Origin: JAVBMJ01 sp031552535
GTDB lineage: Bacteria; Bacteroidota; Bacteroidia; Bacteroidales; Rikenellaceae
Assembly: GCA_031552535.1 (NCBI GenBank)
Contig: JAVBMJ010000068.1
Coordinates: forward strand, 1-20,197
Direction of reading: 5' to 3'
Length of the DNA: 20,197 bases
Part shown: positions 1-6,521 of the stretch, one piece after another
How positions within the stretch are numbered: the first letter of the stretch is position 1
Layout: each line of letters starts with the position of its first letter
Made by a program: the position numbers and the translations under genes
Notes under the pieces: generated by a model
The model's database searches: none
Told to the model about the DNA's origin: nothing
What the model saw: only the letters and a program-made list of their open reading frames with translations

Positions 1-107
1 CCTCGGCTGAATCTTTCAACGCCAAAATCAAAGCTTTCAGAGCTCAACTCAGAGGTATCGTAGACATACCATACTTCATTTTCAGACTCGCTAAAATTTT
101 CGCCTGA
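1..107 (+). CDS. C-terminal end of an ISL3/ISAon1-type transposase (partial)
   Basis: The window opens inside a gene. The frame starting at base 3 gives 34 residues beginning SAESFNAKIKAFRAQLRG and ending in RLAKIFA before a TGA stop at 105-107. The pattern AESFNAKIKAFRAQ followed by a short Phe-rich tail is what I recall for the last part of the DDE transposase domain of ISL3-family (ISAon1 group) elements in Bacteroidetes. In these the Glu of 'AES' is the third acidic catalytic residue and the enzyme cuts and joins element ends. Only the tail is visible, so whether the full transposase is intact cannot be judged. The family call comes from memory of the motif, not from a search. Confidence 0.7.
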   Translation, partial: SAESFNAKIKAFRAQLRGIVDIPYFIFRLAKIFA

Positions 108-140
108 AAAAACTCACCAACCTACTTTTCGGACTGAGCC
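1..140 (+). mobile_element. Right end of an insertion sequence
   Basis: About 30 bp after the transposase stop, the sequence read on the minus strand from 140 begins GGCTCAGTCCGAAAAGTAGG. This resembles a terminal inverted repeat starting with GGCTC, as in ISL3-family elements. The left end lies outside the window, so neither the inverted repeat nor a target-site duplication can be verified. The outer boundary at 140 is an estimate. Confidence 0.5.
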
Positions 141-187
141 GTGAGATCAGTAGAGTTGTATGCAAATCGTATGCACAGACCAAAAAC

Positions 188-223
188 AAGAGAGCGAGTT
201 ACGGTACCGTAACTCGCTCTCTT
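188..223. terminator. 36-bp perfect palindrome, terminator of the tRNA gene
   Basis: Bases 188-223 form a perfect 36-bp palindrome centred between 205 and 206 (core AGTTACGGTACCGTAACT). It starts 8 bp beyond the 3' end of the tRNA gene. On the minus strand it is followed by GTTTTTG, and on the plus strand it ends in CTTT. It could stop transcription from both directions: the tRNA on one side and the insertion sequence on the other. Confidence 0.75.
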
Positions 224-231
224 TCATTGCG

Positions 232-305
232 CTCCTCAGCCAGGACTTGAACCTGGGACCCCCTGATTAACAGTCAGGTGCTCTAACCGACTGAGCTACT
301 GAGGA
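232..305 (-). tRNA. tRNA-Asn (anticodon GTT)
   Basis: Read on the minus strand, the 74-nt sequence folds as a cloverleaf. The acceptor strands TCCTCAG and CTGAGGA pair perfectly over 7 bp, with discriminator base G. The D-arm contains AGCTCAGTCGGTTAGAGC. The anticodon stem-loop has stem CTGAC/GTCAG-type pairing and loop CTGTTAA, giving anticodon GTT, which decodes Asn. The T-arm contains GGTTCAAGTCC. CCA is not encoded. A Bacteroidetes-type promoter lies about 50 bp upstream and a palindromic terminator 8 bp downstream, so it appears to be a single-gene unit. Confidence 0.95.
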
Positions 306-354
306 ATGAATGACAAAAACGTCCGGCAAAACAACACCTGTCGCTTTCGGAGGG

Positions 355-385
355 CAAAGATAACGCAAAAAATCATCTCTGCAAA
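355..385 (-). promoter_or_regulatory. Bacteroidetes sigma-ABfr-type promoter for tRNA-Asn
   Basis: On the minus strand TTTG (385-382) is followed after 19 nt by TATCTTTG (362-355). This fits the Bacteroidetes consensus TTTG-N19-21-TAnnTTTG exactly. Transcription would start around 348-350, giving a leader of about 45 nt before the tRNA. Confidence 0.75.
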
Positions 386-655
386 TTTTTCAACTCACAA
401 AGTGCGGGAATTTTACACACGGGCCAGATTATTAAAAATAAAAGACACAGCAACACAGGCGCTATAAGGCATAAGTGCCAGATAAATAACCTGCATAATT
501 ACAGAACGCTCCGGCAATCTACAGGCACACAAATTGCCCTCAAAGTTTATATAGAATCTGCCTAATAAACTGTTTAAATCTCAAATGAGAAATTAGACAG
601 GCTCCCGATTCGCATAAAAAATATTGATGAACTCTCCCGGAAATAGACCGGAGGG
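386..655. other. AT-rich intergenic stretch with no gene
   Basis: I see no coding region here. The stretch holds one copy of the 14-mer AAACTGTTTAAATC (567-580), which matches the end of the repeat family seen elsewhere in the window (identical at 2417-2430). Just below the glycosyltransferase stop is a weak imperfect GC stem (about 632-655) that might terminate that gene. Confidence 0.5.
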
Positions 656-1780
656 TCATGCCAGAACTTTACGGTACACTTCCTCAAGATTGGTCGCTAT
701 TCGCTCTTCCCCGAACAACGCCGCGTGTTGGAGTCCTTTTTGCACAAGGCCGGCTTTCAACTCTCCGCCGGCAAGTATCGATTGCAACGCCCCGGTCATT
801 TCGTCGACACTGTGCGGATCGACATAGAGGCATCCGCCACCGCCGGTCTCGGGGAAGACGCCGCCGCGGGTGGTGATAACCGGAATGCCCGAAGCGAGCG
901 ATTCGAGTATCGGGATACCGAATCCCTCGAACAACGATGCATAAACCGATACCTCGCTGAGGCGGTATATAACCGGCAAATCGGCAAAATCGACCCCATC
1001 CAGCAGATGCACCCGCTCCGCGAGGGAGTGTTTACGCGCATACTCTTTTATTTCAGCGGCATATGCGGTCTGCCGCCCGCACGCCACTAAATCCACATCT
1101 GAATGTGGTCCCAGAATGGTCAGAGCCCGCAAAGTCAACATCAGGTTTTTACGCTCCTCGATGGTGCCCACCGACAGGATGAACCTCGGCGGCAGATTAT
1201 ACCTGCGTTTCACCTCTTCCATACGGGCTGTAGTGACGGCATCGTAAAACATAGGATCGCACCCTTGGTAGACGACGTCTATTTTTTCGGGCGGCATTCC
1301 CCACAAATCCACAAGATCGGCCTTTGTCTGCAGGCTTATGGCGATGATGCGGTCGGCGCGCAGGCAACTGTCCCGGTATTTCGACCGGTAGAGCCACCTG
1401 TCGGCGGGTTTGTATAGTTCCGGGAAACGTTCGAATATAAGGTCGTGAATCGTTACCACGCTACGCACTGCAGCGCGCTTTATGTCGCGGGGCAATTCGT
1501 TGCTCAGGCCGTGGTATAGCTCCACACCGCCTCTCTTGATCGACCCGCTCATGGCATAGCTGCGCCAGAGCGACGGCACCCGGGCCGCTGCGCCACAGGG
1601 GTACAAGGTCCGGGTCCCTGTAGGAGCCGTATACCCGGCACTGCTACCGCGGCGGGGTGAAAATAACACATATTCGTTATGTGGTGCATAACGGCACAGC
1701 AGTCCTATCGTGCTGCGGCTGTAGTTGCCCAGTCCGCTACGGTTGAAAAAAGCCCGTTTTGCGTCGAATCCTATCTTCAT
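656..1780 (-). CDS. Glycosyltransferase family 4 (GT-B fold)
   Basis: This 374-residue protein probably moves a sugar from a nucleotide-sugar donor to a glycan or lipid acceptor in the cytoplasm; its substrate cannot be read from sequence. The C-terminal half carries the GT4 signatures. LSVGTIEERKN (about 202-212) is the loop binding the donor phosphates, and FEGFGIPILE (284-293) is the EX7E motif with E285 and E293. A glycine-rich VITTRGG follows. The N-terminal half has the usual Rossmann-type acceptor domain starting MKIGFDAKRAFFNRSGLGNYSR. I chose the ATG at 1780 because homologues typically begin with MKIGFDA. An in-frame ATG at 1834 adds 18 unrelated residues and overlaps a possible promoter (TAACTTTA at 1829-1822). 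It is divergent from the next gene and has no polysaccharide-gene neighbours. Confidence 0.85.
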   Translation of the reverse strand: MKIGFDAKRAFFNRSGLGNYSRSTIGLLCRYAPHNEYVLFSPRRGSSAGYTAPTGTRTLYPCGAAARVPSLWRSYAMSGSIKRGGVELYHGLSNELPRDIKRAAVRSVVTIHDLIFERFPELYKPADRWLYRSKYRDSCLRADRIIAISLQTKADLVDLWGMPPEKIDVVYQGCDPMFYDAVTTARMEEVKRRYNLPPRFILSVGTIEERKNLMLTLRALTILGPHSDVDLVACGRQTAYAAEIKEYARKHSLAERVHLLDGVDFADLPVIYRLSEVSVYASLFEGFGIPILESLASGIPVITTRGGVFPETGGGGCLYVDPHSVDEMTGALQSILAGGELKAGLVQKGLQHAALFGEERIATNLEEVYRKVLA

Positions 1781-1869
1781 ATCGGGTAATATTGGCACGC
1801 CACGGTCCCGGTGGCGGAGCGTAAAGTTATGCATTCCCGGCGAGATTTCTCGTTTTTATAAAATTTTAA

Positions 1870-1877
1870 TACCTTTG
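1870..1877 (+). promoter_or_regulatory. Candidate promoter of the thioredoxin-fold gene
   Basis: TACCTTTG matches the Bacteroidetes -7 consensus TAnnTTTG and lies 23 bp upstream of the ATG at 1901. The expected upstream TTTG is only approximated by TTTC around 1846-1849, so support rests mainly on the -7 element and its position. Confidence 0.5.
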
Positions 1878-1900
1878 CTGCGTAACCACGCCTTAATGCG

Positions 1901-2368
1901 ATGAAACGTTACATCTTACTTATATTGCCGATCATGCTTGCCGCCTTGCCGCTGGCTGCGCAACAAAGGCTTGTGATCGGGGAGAAGGCGCCTGAGCTGA
2001 AGATCATGCAATGGGTGGGCGACAAACCCGAAGAGGGCCGCCGCGCCAGGCTGATCGAGTTCTTCCAGGCCGGGGGAGCCCCTTCCGTAGAGCGCCTTCC
2101 GAAGCTATGGTCAATTGCCAAGCAATACCATTCGACATTGACGGTTATTCTGGTTTCGAAAGATTCAGAAGAGTCGCTCAAGGCGGTTTTACCCTCATAT
2201 CCGCCGTTTTTCACAGGAATCGACGGTAGTGGAGCGACGTTTTCCGCCTATAGCGTCAAATTTGTGCCGTTCAGCGTACTGACCGACGACCGCGGGCGCA
2301 TCCTGTGGTTCGGCAATTCGGCCTCGCTTACAAACGACCTGTTGATGGGGCTGCTGCCCAGGAAGTAA
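1901..2368 (+). CDS. Exported TlpA/thioredoxin-fold protein without redox cysteines
   Basis: A 155-residue protein with a Sec signal peptide (MKRYILLILPIMLAALPLAA, cleavage likely after AQ near residue 22), so it acts in the periplasm. The mature part follows the TlpA/redoxin plan. GEKAPELKI near 27-35 resembles the G-x-x-APx-F start, FFQAGGAPS (54-62) occupies the active-site strand and helix, and VPFSVLTDDRGRI (122-134) contains the conserved cis-Pro (P123) and the following strand. The family normally has WCGPC at the active site. Here both cysteines are replaced (G59 and S62) while P61 remains, and the whole protein has no cysteine. It therefore cannot do thiol-disulfide exchange and may be a binding or structural relative. 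Length is normal for one domain. No operon partner: divergent from the glycosyltransferase and followed by a gap of about 365 bp. Confidence 0.75.
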   Translation: MKRYILLILPIMLAALPLAAQQRLVIGEKAPELKIMQWVGDKPEEGRRARLIEFFQAGGAPSVERLPKLWSIAKQYHSTLTVILVSKDSEESLKAVLPSYPPFFTGIDGSGATFSAYSVKFVPFSVLTDDRGRILWFGNSASLTNDLLMGLLPRK

Positions 2369-2412
2369 GAGTCTGGCGAAGAGTCAGTCAAAATTCCCTA
2401 TGTAAAGTATTG

Positions 2413-2540
2413 TAAGAAACTGTTTAAATCCCCTGTTGAAAGTATTATGAGTTCTTCCGGGTTGCTTTTTGTGTGAAAATATCATTACATAGGACGCCGC
2501 GCTATGCTCCTCTGTTTTCACGTAAAATCAACCCCGGAAT
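2413..2540. repeat. Degenerate palindromic repeat copy between the thioredoxin-fold gene and meaB
   Basis: The terminus TAAGAAACTGTTTAAAT (2413-2429) matches the end of the repeat family found at 19788-19966. It is followed by an imperfect hairpin with arms 2454-2479 and 2515-2540, in which TTCCGGG pairs with CCCGGAA and GTGAAAA with TTTTCAC. No matching right terminus is visible, so this is a one-ended or decayed copy. The rest of the 2369-2733 gap holds the meaB promoter candidates. Confidence 0.5.
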
Positions 2541-2674
2541 CTACTTAAATCCTTTTCCACAGAAAATTGGACGGACTCTGAGGGATATCCTCTTTTTTCC
2601 GTATATTTGCATAATATAGGAGGCGGTTCGGCAGAGCTTTCGAACAGGTTCGACGCTCTGCGCCCACCTTTCAC

Positions 2675-2682
2675 TATATTTG
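2675..2682 (+). promoter_or_regulatory. Candidate meaB promoter
   Basis: TATATTTG fits TAnnTTTG and lies 51 bp upstream of the ATG at 2734, giving a leader of roughly 45 nt. A second copy of the same octamer at 2602-2609 could be an alternative upstream promoter. Neither has a clear TTTG at the expected spacing. Confidence 0.45.
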
Positions 2683-2733
2683 CTATTCAAGGGAAAGCCG
2701 CCCATAGTTTTCCCCGGATTATTTTTTCCGGTA

Positions 2734-3840
2734 ATGAGAAAGATAAAACACTTCGAGGACGACCACCGCAACCATTTCGACAGTGCGCTCGTGGTAAACG
2801 AGGGTATAGAGCAGCCCCCGGTAGTGAGCCCTTATTTTAAAAAGGTGCCGCGACGCAAATTTTCCACCGACGACTATGTCGCGGGAATATTGCGCGGCGA
2901 CATCACCGTGCTGTCGCAGGCCATAACGCTTGTCGAAAGCCACAACCCCGCCCACTATGCCCAGGCCCAGGAGATCATCGAACGTTGTCTGCCCCATGCC
3001 GGGTATTCGTTGAGAATAGGCATAACGGGGGTGCCCGGAGCGGGAAAATCGACATTTATCGAGGCTATAGGCGGCGTTGTAACCCGGCGCCGGCACAAAC
3101 TTGCGGTGCTGGCCATAGACCCGAGCAGCGAACGCAGCGGAGGGTCGATCCTGGGCGACAAAACGCGCATGGAGACTCTGTCGGGGCGCGACGATGTATT
3201 CATCCGCCCCTCGCCTTCGGCCGGGTCGCTGGGAGGAGTGGCGCGTAAGACCCGCGAGAGCGTGGTGCTGTGCGAAGCGGCTGGATTCGACGTGATATTT
3301 ATCGAGACCGTCGGTGTGGGGCAGTCGGAGACGGCGGTGCATTCTATGGTCGACATGTTCCTGCTGTTGCAAATATCGGGCGCCGGCGACGAGTTACAGG
3401 GCATCAAGCGCGGTATCATGGAGATGGCCGATGCCATAGTGATAACGAAAGCCGACGGAGACAACATTGCCCGGGCGGAGCTGGCGAAAGCACAATACAT
3501 AAGCGCACTGAAACTGTTTCCGGAACCGGCATCGCATTGGCGGGCCAAGGTCTACACCTGCTCGTCGGTGCAAGGATCGGGGCTGGAGGAACTCTGGGCC
3601 GGGGTGGAGGAGTTTATAGATTTCGTTCGCGACAACGGATGGATGGACTCCAACCGCAACCGCCAGAGTCGTTATTGGATGTATGAGACGATCAACGAAG
3701 CTCTACGCGAGAGTTTCTATCGCAATCCGCGAATCATGGAGGCGATAAGTGGCTACGAAGATAAGGTGCTCACTTCGCGACTCAGTTCGTTTGTGGCCGC
3801 CCGCGAACTTCTCGACATATATTTCGACGACAAACCTTAG
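2734..3840 (+). CDS. meaB: MeaB/ArgK-type G-protein chaperone of methylmalonyl-CoA mutase
   Basis: MeaB is a cytoplasmic GTPase. It gates cobalamin loading and protects methylmalonyl-CoA mutase, a step of the succinate-propionate route common in Bacteroidales. The 368-residue protein has a helical N-terminal part, then the Walker A loop GVPGAGKS (99-106). The family motif DPSSERSGGSILGDKTRM follows, then the switch region FIETVGVGQSE and the guanine-specificity motif ITKADGDN, in which TKAD takes the place of NKxD. The C-terminal helices (WMYETINEALRESFY onward) match the dimerisation arm. I start at the ATG at 2734 because MRKIKHFEDDH is consistent with the family; an upstream in-frame TTG at 2680 overlaps the promoter candidate. 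No mutase subunit gene lies in the window, so the partner must be encoded elsewhere. Confidence 0.93.
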   Translation: MRKIKHFEDDHRNHFDSALVVNEGIEQPPVVSPYFKKVPRRKFSTDDYVAGILRGDITVLSQAITLVESHNPAHYAQAQEIIERCLPHAGYSLRIGITGVPGAGKSTFIEAIGGVVTRRRHKLAVLAIDPSSERSGGSILGDKTRMETLSGRDDVFIRPSPSAGSLGGVARKTRESVVLCEAAGFDVIFIETVGVGQSETAVHSMVDMFLLLQISGAGDELQGIKRGIMEMADAIVITKADGDNIARAELAKAQYISALKLFPEPASHWRAKVYTCSSVQGSGLEELWAGVEEFIDFVRDNGWMDSNRNRQSRYWMYETINEALRESFYRNPRIMEAISGYEDKVLTSRLSSFVAARELLDIYFDDKP

Positions 3841-3843
3841 AAT

Positions 3844-3953
3844 GAAGGTGTCTTAAAAATATAGAGATACCATCTTTTTATTCGGACTCCCCTCGGAGAA
3901 AAATTTCAAATACGCGATTCTCAGAGGGTCAATTTTCGTTTTGAGACAGTTTC
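3844..3953. repeat. 110-bp element with imperfect terminal inverted repeats
   Basis: The left end GAAGGTGTCTTAAAAAT and the right end, read on the minus strand as GAAACTGTCTCAAAACG, match at 13 of 17 positions, so the element is bounded by inverted repeats. Its terminus is related to but different from the AAACTGTTTAA family (CTGTCTCAAAA instead of CTGTTTAA). Internally CTCCCCTCGGAG makes a small stem. It has no coding capacity and fills most of the meaB-ispD gap (3841-4088); nothing else is recognisable there apart from the ispD leader. Confidence 0.5.
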
Positions 3954-4088
3954 TTAATAACAGCGCGACATAAAGGCCCCGGGTGGGCCGGTGATTCTCC
4001 GCGCACTGCCTGACATGGTTCAGAGGGGGAGGTGGAGCATTGGAACAGGCCCCTGAATATCGGGATAGATCGAGGTAAAAGCAGATAT

Positions 4089-4775
4089 ATGGAAAAGATA
4101 GCCGTTGTGATAGTTGCCGGTGGCAGCGGGGTGAGGATGGGTGCCGGGGTGCCCAAACAGTTCCTGCCGCTGGCCGGAGTACCGGTGCTGGTACGCACTG
4201 TAGCGGCTTTTGCCGGGGTGCTTCCCGGGGCGCGGATCGTCGTGGTGTTGCCGGCGGCGGAAATCGACCGTTGGCACGCTCTGGCCGCAGAGCACGCCCC
4301 GGGCGTGCATATTGTCTGCCAGGGCGGGGCCACTCGCTTCGAATCTGTACGGCGCGGACTCGACGCGGCGGGCCAATGCGACATTGTGATGATACACGAC
4401 GGCGTGCGCCCCATGGCGTCGCAGGAATTGATCGGAAGGGTGCTCGACACAGCGCGGCGTCATGGCAGCGCAATACCGGTGGTCGAAGCTGTCGACTCGT
4501 TCCGCGAAATGACCGCGGCGGGCTCCGTGCCCGTCGACCGGGCCAAACTACGTGCCGTACAGACGCCCCAGGCATTCGACCGGGAACTTATTTGCGAGGC
4601 TTATCTCCGCGCTCCGCACGGCGGTTTCACCGACGATGCCACTGTGGCCGAGGCTTTGGGACACAGCGTGGCGCTCTGCGAGGGTGAACGCACAAATATA
4701 AAGATAACCTCACCGCCGGACATGGCTTTTTGTGAGATATTGATAAAATCACGACCCAATTATGAAGAGATATAA
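4089..4775 (+). CDS. ispD: 2-C-methyl-D-erythritol 4-phosphate cytidylyltransferase (IspD)
   Basis: IspD joins CTP and 2-C-methyl-D-erythritol 4-phosphate to give CDP-methylerythritol, the third step of the MEP route to isoprenoids, in the cytoplasm. The 228-residue length is normal. The nucleotide-binding start AVVIVAGGSGVRMGAGVPKQ (5-24) contains the conserved Arg16 and Lys23. IHDGVRP (102-108) carries the metal-binding Asp104, and AVQTPQAF followed by FTDDATVAEALG are family signatures. I chose the ATG at 4089: an upstream GTG at 4032 adds 19 residues without family resemblance, and GAGG (4072-4075) lies about 13 nt before this ATG. The gene overlaps the downstream transglycosylase gene by 14 bp, suggesting co-transcription and translational coupling. 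Confidence 0.95.
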   Translation: MEKIAVVIVAGGSGVRMGAGVPKQFLPLAGVPVLVRTVAAFAGVLPGARIVVVLPAAEIDRWHALAAEHAPGVHIVCQGGATRFESVRRGLDAAGQCDIVMIHDGVRPMASQELIGRVLDTARRHGSAIPVVEAVDSFREMTAAGSVPVDRAKLRAVQTPQAFDRELICEAYLRAPHGGFTDDATVAEALGHSVALCEGERTNIKITSPPDMAFCEILIKSRPNYEEI

Positions 4776-5721
4776 AATAATGATTGTAGCGGTATCCACC
4801 TTATCCGTCCTGGCCACTCCATGTGGCTGCGATACGGTCCGCGCCTCGGAACCGTCTGTGACGGAGTCGGAATCATATCCCGGTGTGCATACCTTTGGCC
4901 CCGCTCCGGTGGTGTTGCCCGTTCTGCCCCATTCGTTGGAATTTGCCGGAGAACGGGTGCCTCTCGAAAATTACGACATCCGCGAGAGCCTGATGCGCGA
5001 ACTGCTGGTAACGTCGTACATGCATTCGCGAACGCTGCTGACGCTGCTTTCGACCGAGCGCTATTTTTCGGTCATCGAGCCCATTCTCCGCCGCAACAAC
5101 ATTCCCGACGATTTCAAATACCTCTGCATGGCCGAGAGCGGCCTCAATCCCAATGTGGTGTCGGTGGCCGGTGCCGCGGGGCTGTGGCAACTGATGGCCC
5201 CCGCGGCCAAGAATTACGGATTGGAGGTGGGCAAGGATATCGACGAACGTTACCACCTCGAAAAATCGACCCAGGCGGCATGCGACTACCTGCGCGAGGC
5301 CTATTCGAAACTGGGGTCGTGGACGCTGGCGGCCGCCTCCTACAATCTCGGGCTGACCGGGGTTTCGTCGCGCATGGATAAGCAGGGCGTAACAGAGTAC
5401 TACGACCTGTTCCTGCCCGAGGAGACCATGCGCTACCTGTTCCGCGTACTTTCATTCAAGCTCGTCACCGCCTCGCCCGGGGCTTACGGGTTCGACTTGC
5501 CGAAGAGCGCCATCTATCCTCCACTAACACTCTATACTACGGCACAGGCCGTGGGGCGCGACATCGACTGGTCGAAATTCGCGCAGTCGCAAGGGACAAC
5601 CTACAAAATGCTGCGCGAACTAAACCATTGGATACGCTCTTACGAATACCCTAACCCGCAAAACAGAACCTACGAGGTAAAGATTCCCTGTGAAGGATTC
5701 CGTTGTCCGGCCGCAAGATAA
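4762..5721 (+). CDS. Exported lytic transglycosylase (SLT/GH23 domain, MltD-like)
   Basis: This enzyme cleaves the MurNAc-GlcNAc bond of peptidoglycan, forming the 1,6-anhydro product, in the periplasm. The N-terminus MKRYKIMIVAVSTLSVLATP is a signal peptide; the CGC after it is not a convincing lipobox. The SLT domain runs about 100-235. MAESGLNP (123-130) holds the catalytic Glu125, GAAGLWQLM follows, and AAASYNLG closes the domain. About 70 further residues carry TLYTTAQAVGRDIDWSKFA, but I see no complete LysM repeats, unlike classical MltD, so this is a short form (319 residues). The start at 4762 lies inside the end of ispD; a second ATG at 4780 would give a shorter signal peptide without the basic start. 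Its role could be wall turnover or making gaps for surface assemblies. Confidence 0.88.
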   Translation: MKRYKIMIVAVSTLSVLATPCGCDTVRASEPSVTESESYPGVHTFGPAPVVLPVLPHSLEFAGERVPLENYDIRESLMRELLVTSYMHSRTLLTLLSTERYFSVIEPILRRNNIPDDFKYLCMAESGLNPNVVSVAGAAGLWQLMAPAAKNYGLEVGKDIDERYHLEKSTQAACDYLREAYSKLGSWTLAAASYNLGLTGVSSRMDKQGVTEYYDLFLPEETMRYLFRVLSFKLVTASPGAYGFDLPKSAIYPPLTLYTTAQAVGRDIDWSKFAQSQGTTYKMLRELNHWIRSYEYPNPQNRTYEVKIPCEGFRCPAAR

Positions 5722-5782
5722 TATCCTGGAATCCGTCCGGTTCTCCTCCGGAGTGTTCGGGCATATTTAAAACCAGTCGCCG

Positions 5783-6409
5783 ATGAAGATAATATGTATA
5801 GGCCGCAACTATGTGGAGCACATACGCGAGCTGAAAGACCACAACCAGGAGATCAACGAAGAGCCCCTGTTTTTTATGAAACCCGATACGGCGTTGTTGC
5901 GTAACAACGACCCGTTTTATGTGCCGTCGTTTTCGTCCGACCTCCATTACGAGACCGAGTTGGTGGTGAGGATATGCCGTGTGGCCAAAGCTATAGATGA
6001 GCGTTTCGCCCACCGCTGCTACGAAGAAGTCGGGCTGGGTATCGACTTCACGGCCCGCGACATACAGAACGACTGTGTCCGGCGCGGACTACCGTGGGAG
6101 ATATGCAAGGCGTTCGACCACTCGGCGGCGGTGTCGCCCCGGTTTCTGAGACTGGCCGACCTGGGCGGCGGGGTGCAATCGTTGCGTTTCGAGATGAGCC
6201 TCAATGGCGAGATCAGGCAGCGTGGCGACGCGGCGAAGATGATCCACTCCGTAGACCGGATAATCGCCCACGTTTCGAAGTTCGTCACCCTGAAGATAGG
6301 AGACCTGATCTTCACCGGAACCCCGCCGGGCGTAGGTGCAGTGCACCCTGGTGACCACCTCCGGGCATCGCTCGAAGACGAAACGCTGCTTGATTTCGAC
6401 ATCAGGTAA
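5783..6409 (+). CDS. Fumarylacetoacetate hydrolase (FAH) family protein
   Basis: The FAH fold uses a divalent metal to hydrolyse or decarboxylate 2-oxo acids such as acylpyruvates and oxaloacetate. The 208-residue protein is close to the single-domain size of this group. It opens with KIICIGRNYVEHIRE, as in YcgM-like members. It keeps the likely metal ligands E57 and E59 (HYETELVV) and D88 (GIDFTARDIQ), and ends with GDLIFTGTPPGVGAVHPGD, the conserved substrate-loop region. The exact substrate cannot be told; bacterial relatives of this size include acylpyruvase and oxaloacetate tautomerase/decarboxylase types. It lies 61 bp after the transglycosylase gene with no terminator visible between them, so it may be the last gene of the ispD unit. 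A strong terminator follows. Confidence 0.9.
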   Translation: MKIICIGRNYVEHIRELKDHNQEINEEPLFFMKPDTALLRNNDPFYVPSFSSDLHYETELVVRICRVAKAIDERFAHRCYEEVGLGIDFTARDIQNDCVRRGLPWEICKAFDHSAAVSPRFLRLADLGGGVQSLRFEMSLNGEIRQRGDAAKMIHSVDRIIAHVSKFVTLKIGDLIFTGTPPGVGAVHPGDHLRASLEDETLLDFDIR

Positions 6410-6457
6410 TCACCATTATCTGGTGGAACCGGGCTGTAAAAAACGCCTGGCTGACGT

Positions 6458-6507
6458 ACCTTAAAAGCGATACCTCCGGAACTGTCCGGAGGTATCGCTT
6501 TTAAGGT
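6458..6507. terminator. Bidirectional terminator, 23-bp perfect stem
   Basis: Arms 6458-6480 and 6485-6507 are perfectly complementary over 23 bp, with a 4-nt ACTG loop. The stem base is AAAAGCG/CGCTTTT, so either strand ends in a T-rich run. It sits between the FAH gene (+) and the last gene of the polysaccharide locus (-), which converge on it. Confidence 0.85.
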
Positions 6508-6521
6508 GTCAAACTACCGAG

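Noticed and set aside
158..178. Near-direct repeat GTATGCAAATCGTATGCA behind the tRNA, as a possible attachment site
   Set aside because: Each unit is only about 6-7 bp, does not copy the tRNA 3' end, and no integrase gene is in view.
1781..1834. Longer glycosyltransferase start at 1834 (18 extra residues)
   Set aside because: The extra residues do not resemble the family N-terminus and overlap a likely promoter; MKIGFDAKRA is the expected beginning.
2680..2733. TTG start of meaB, 18 residues upstream
   Set aside because: It coincides with the TATATTTG promoter candidate, and the added residues do not look like MeaB.
2719..3372. Long open frame antisense to meaB (also similar frames at 2955-3548, 3853-4575 and 9534-10280)
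   Set aside because: Their translations are rich in Arg, Pro, His and Cys with no domain pattern, and each lies opposite a clear family member; they are shadows of GC-rich coding sequence.
4032..4088. GTG start of ispD, 19 residues upstream
   Set aside because: IspD proteins begin just before the AVVIVAGG strand; the ATG at 4089 fits length and motif.
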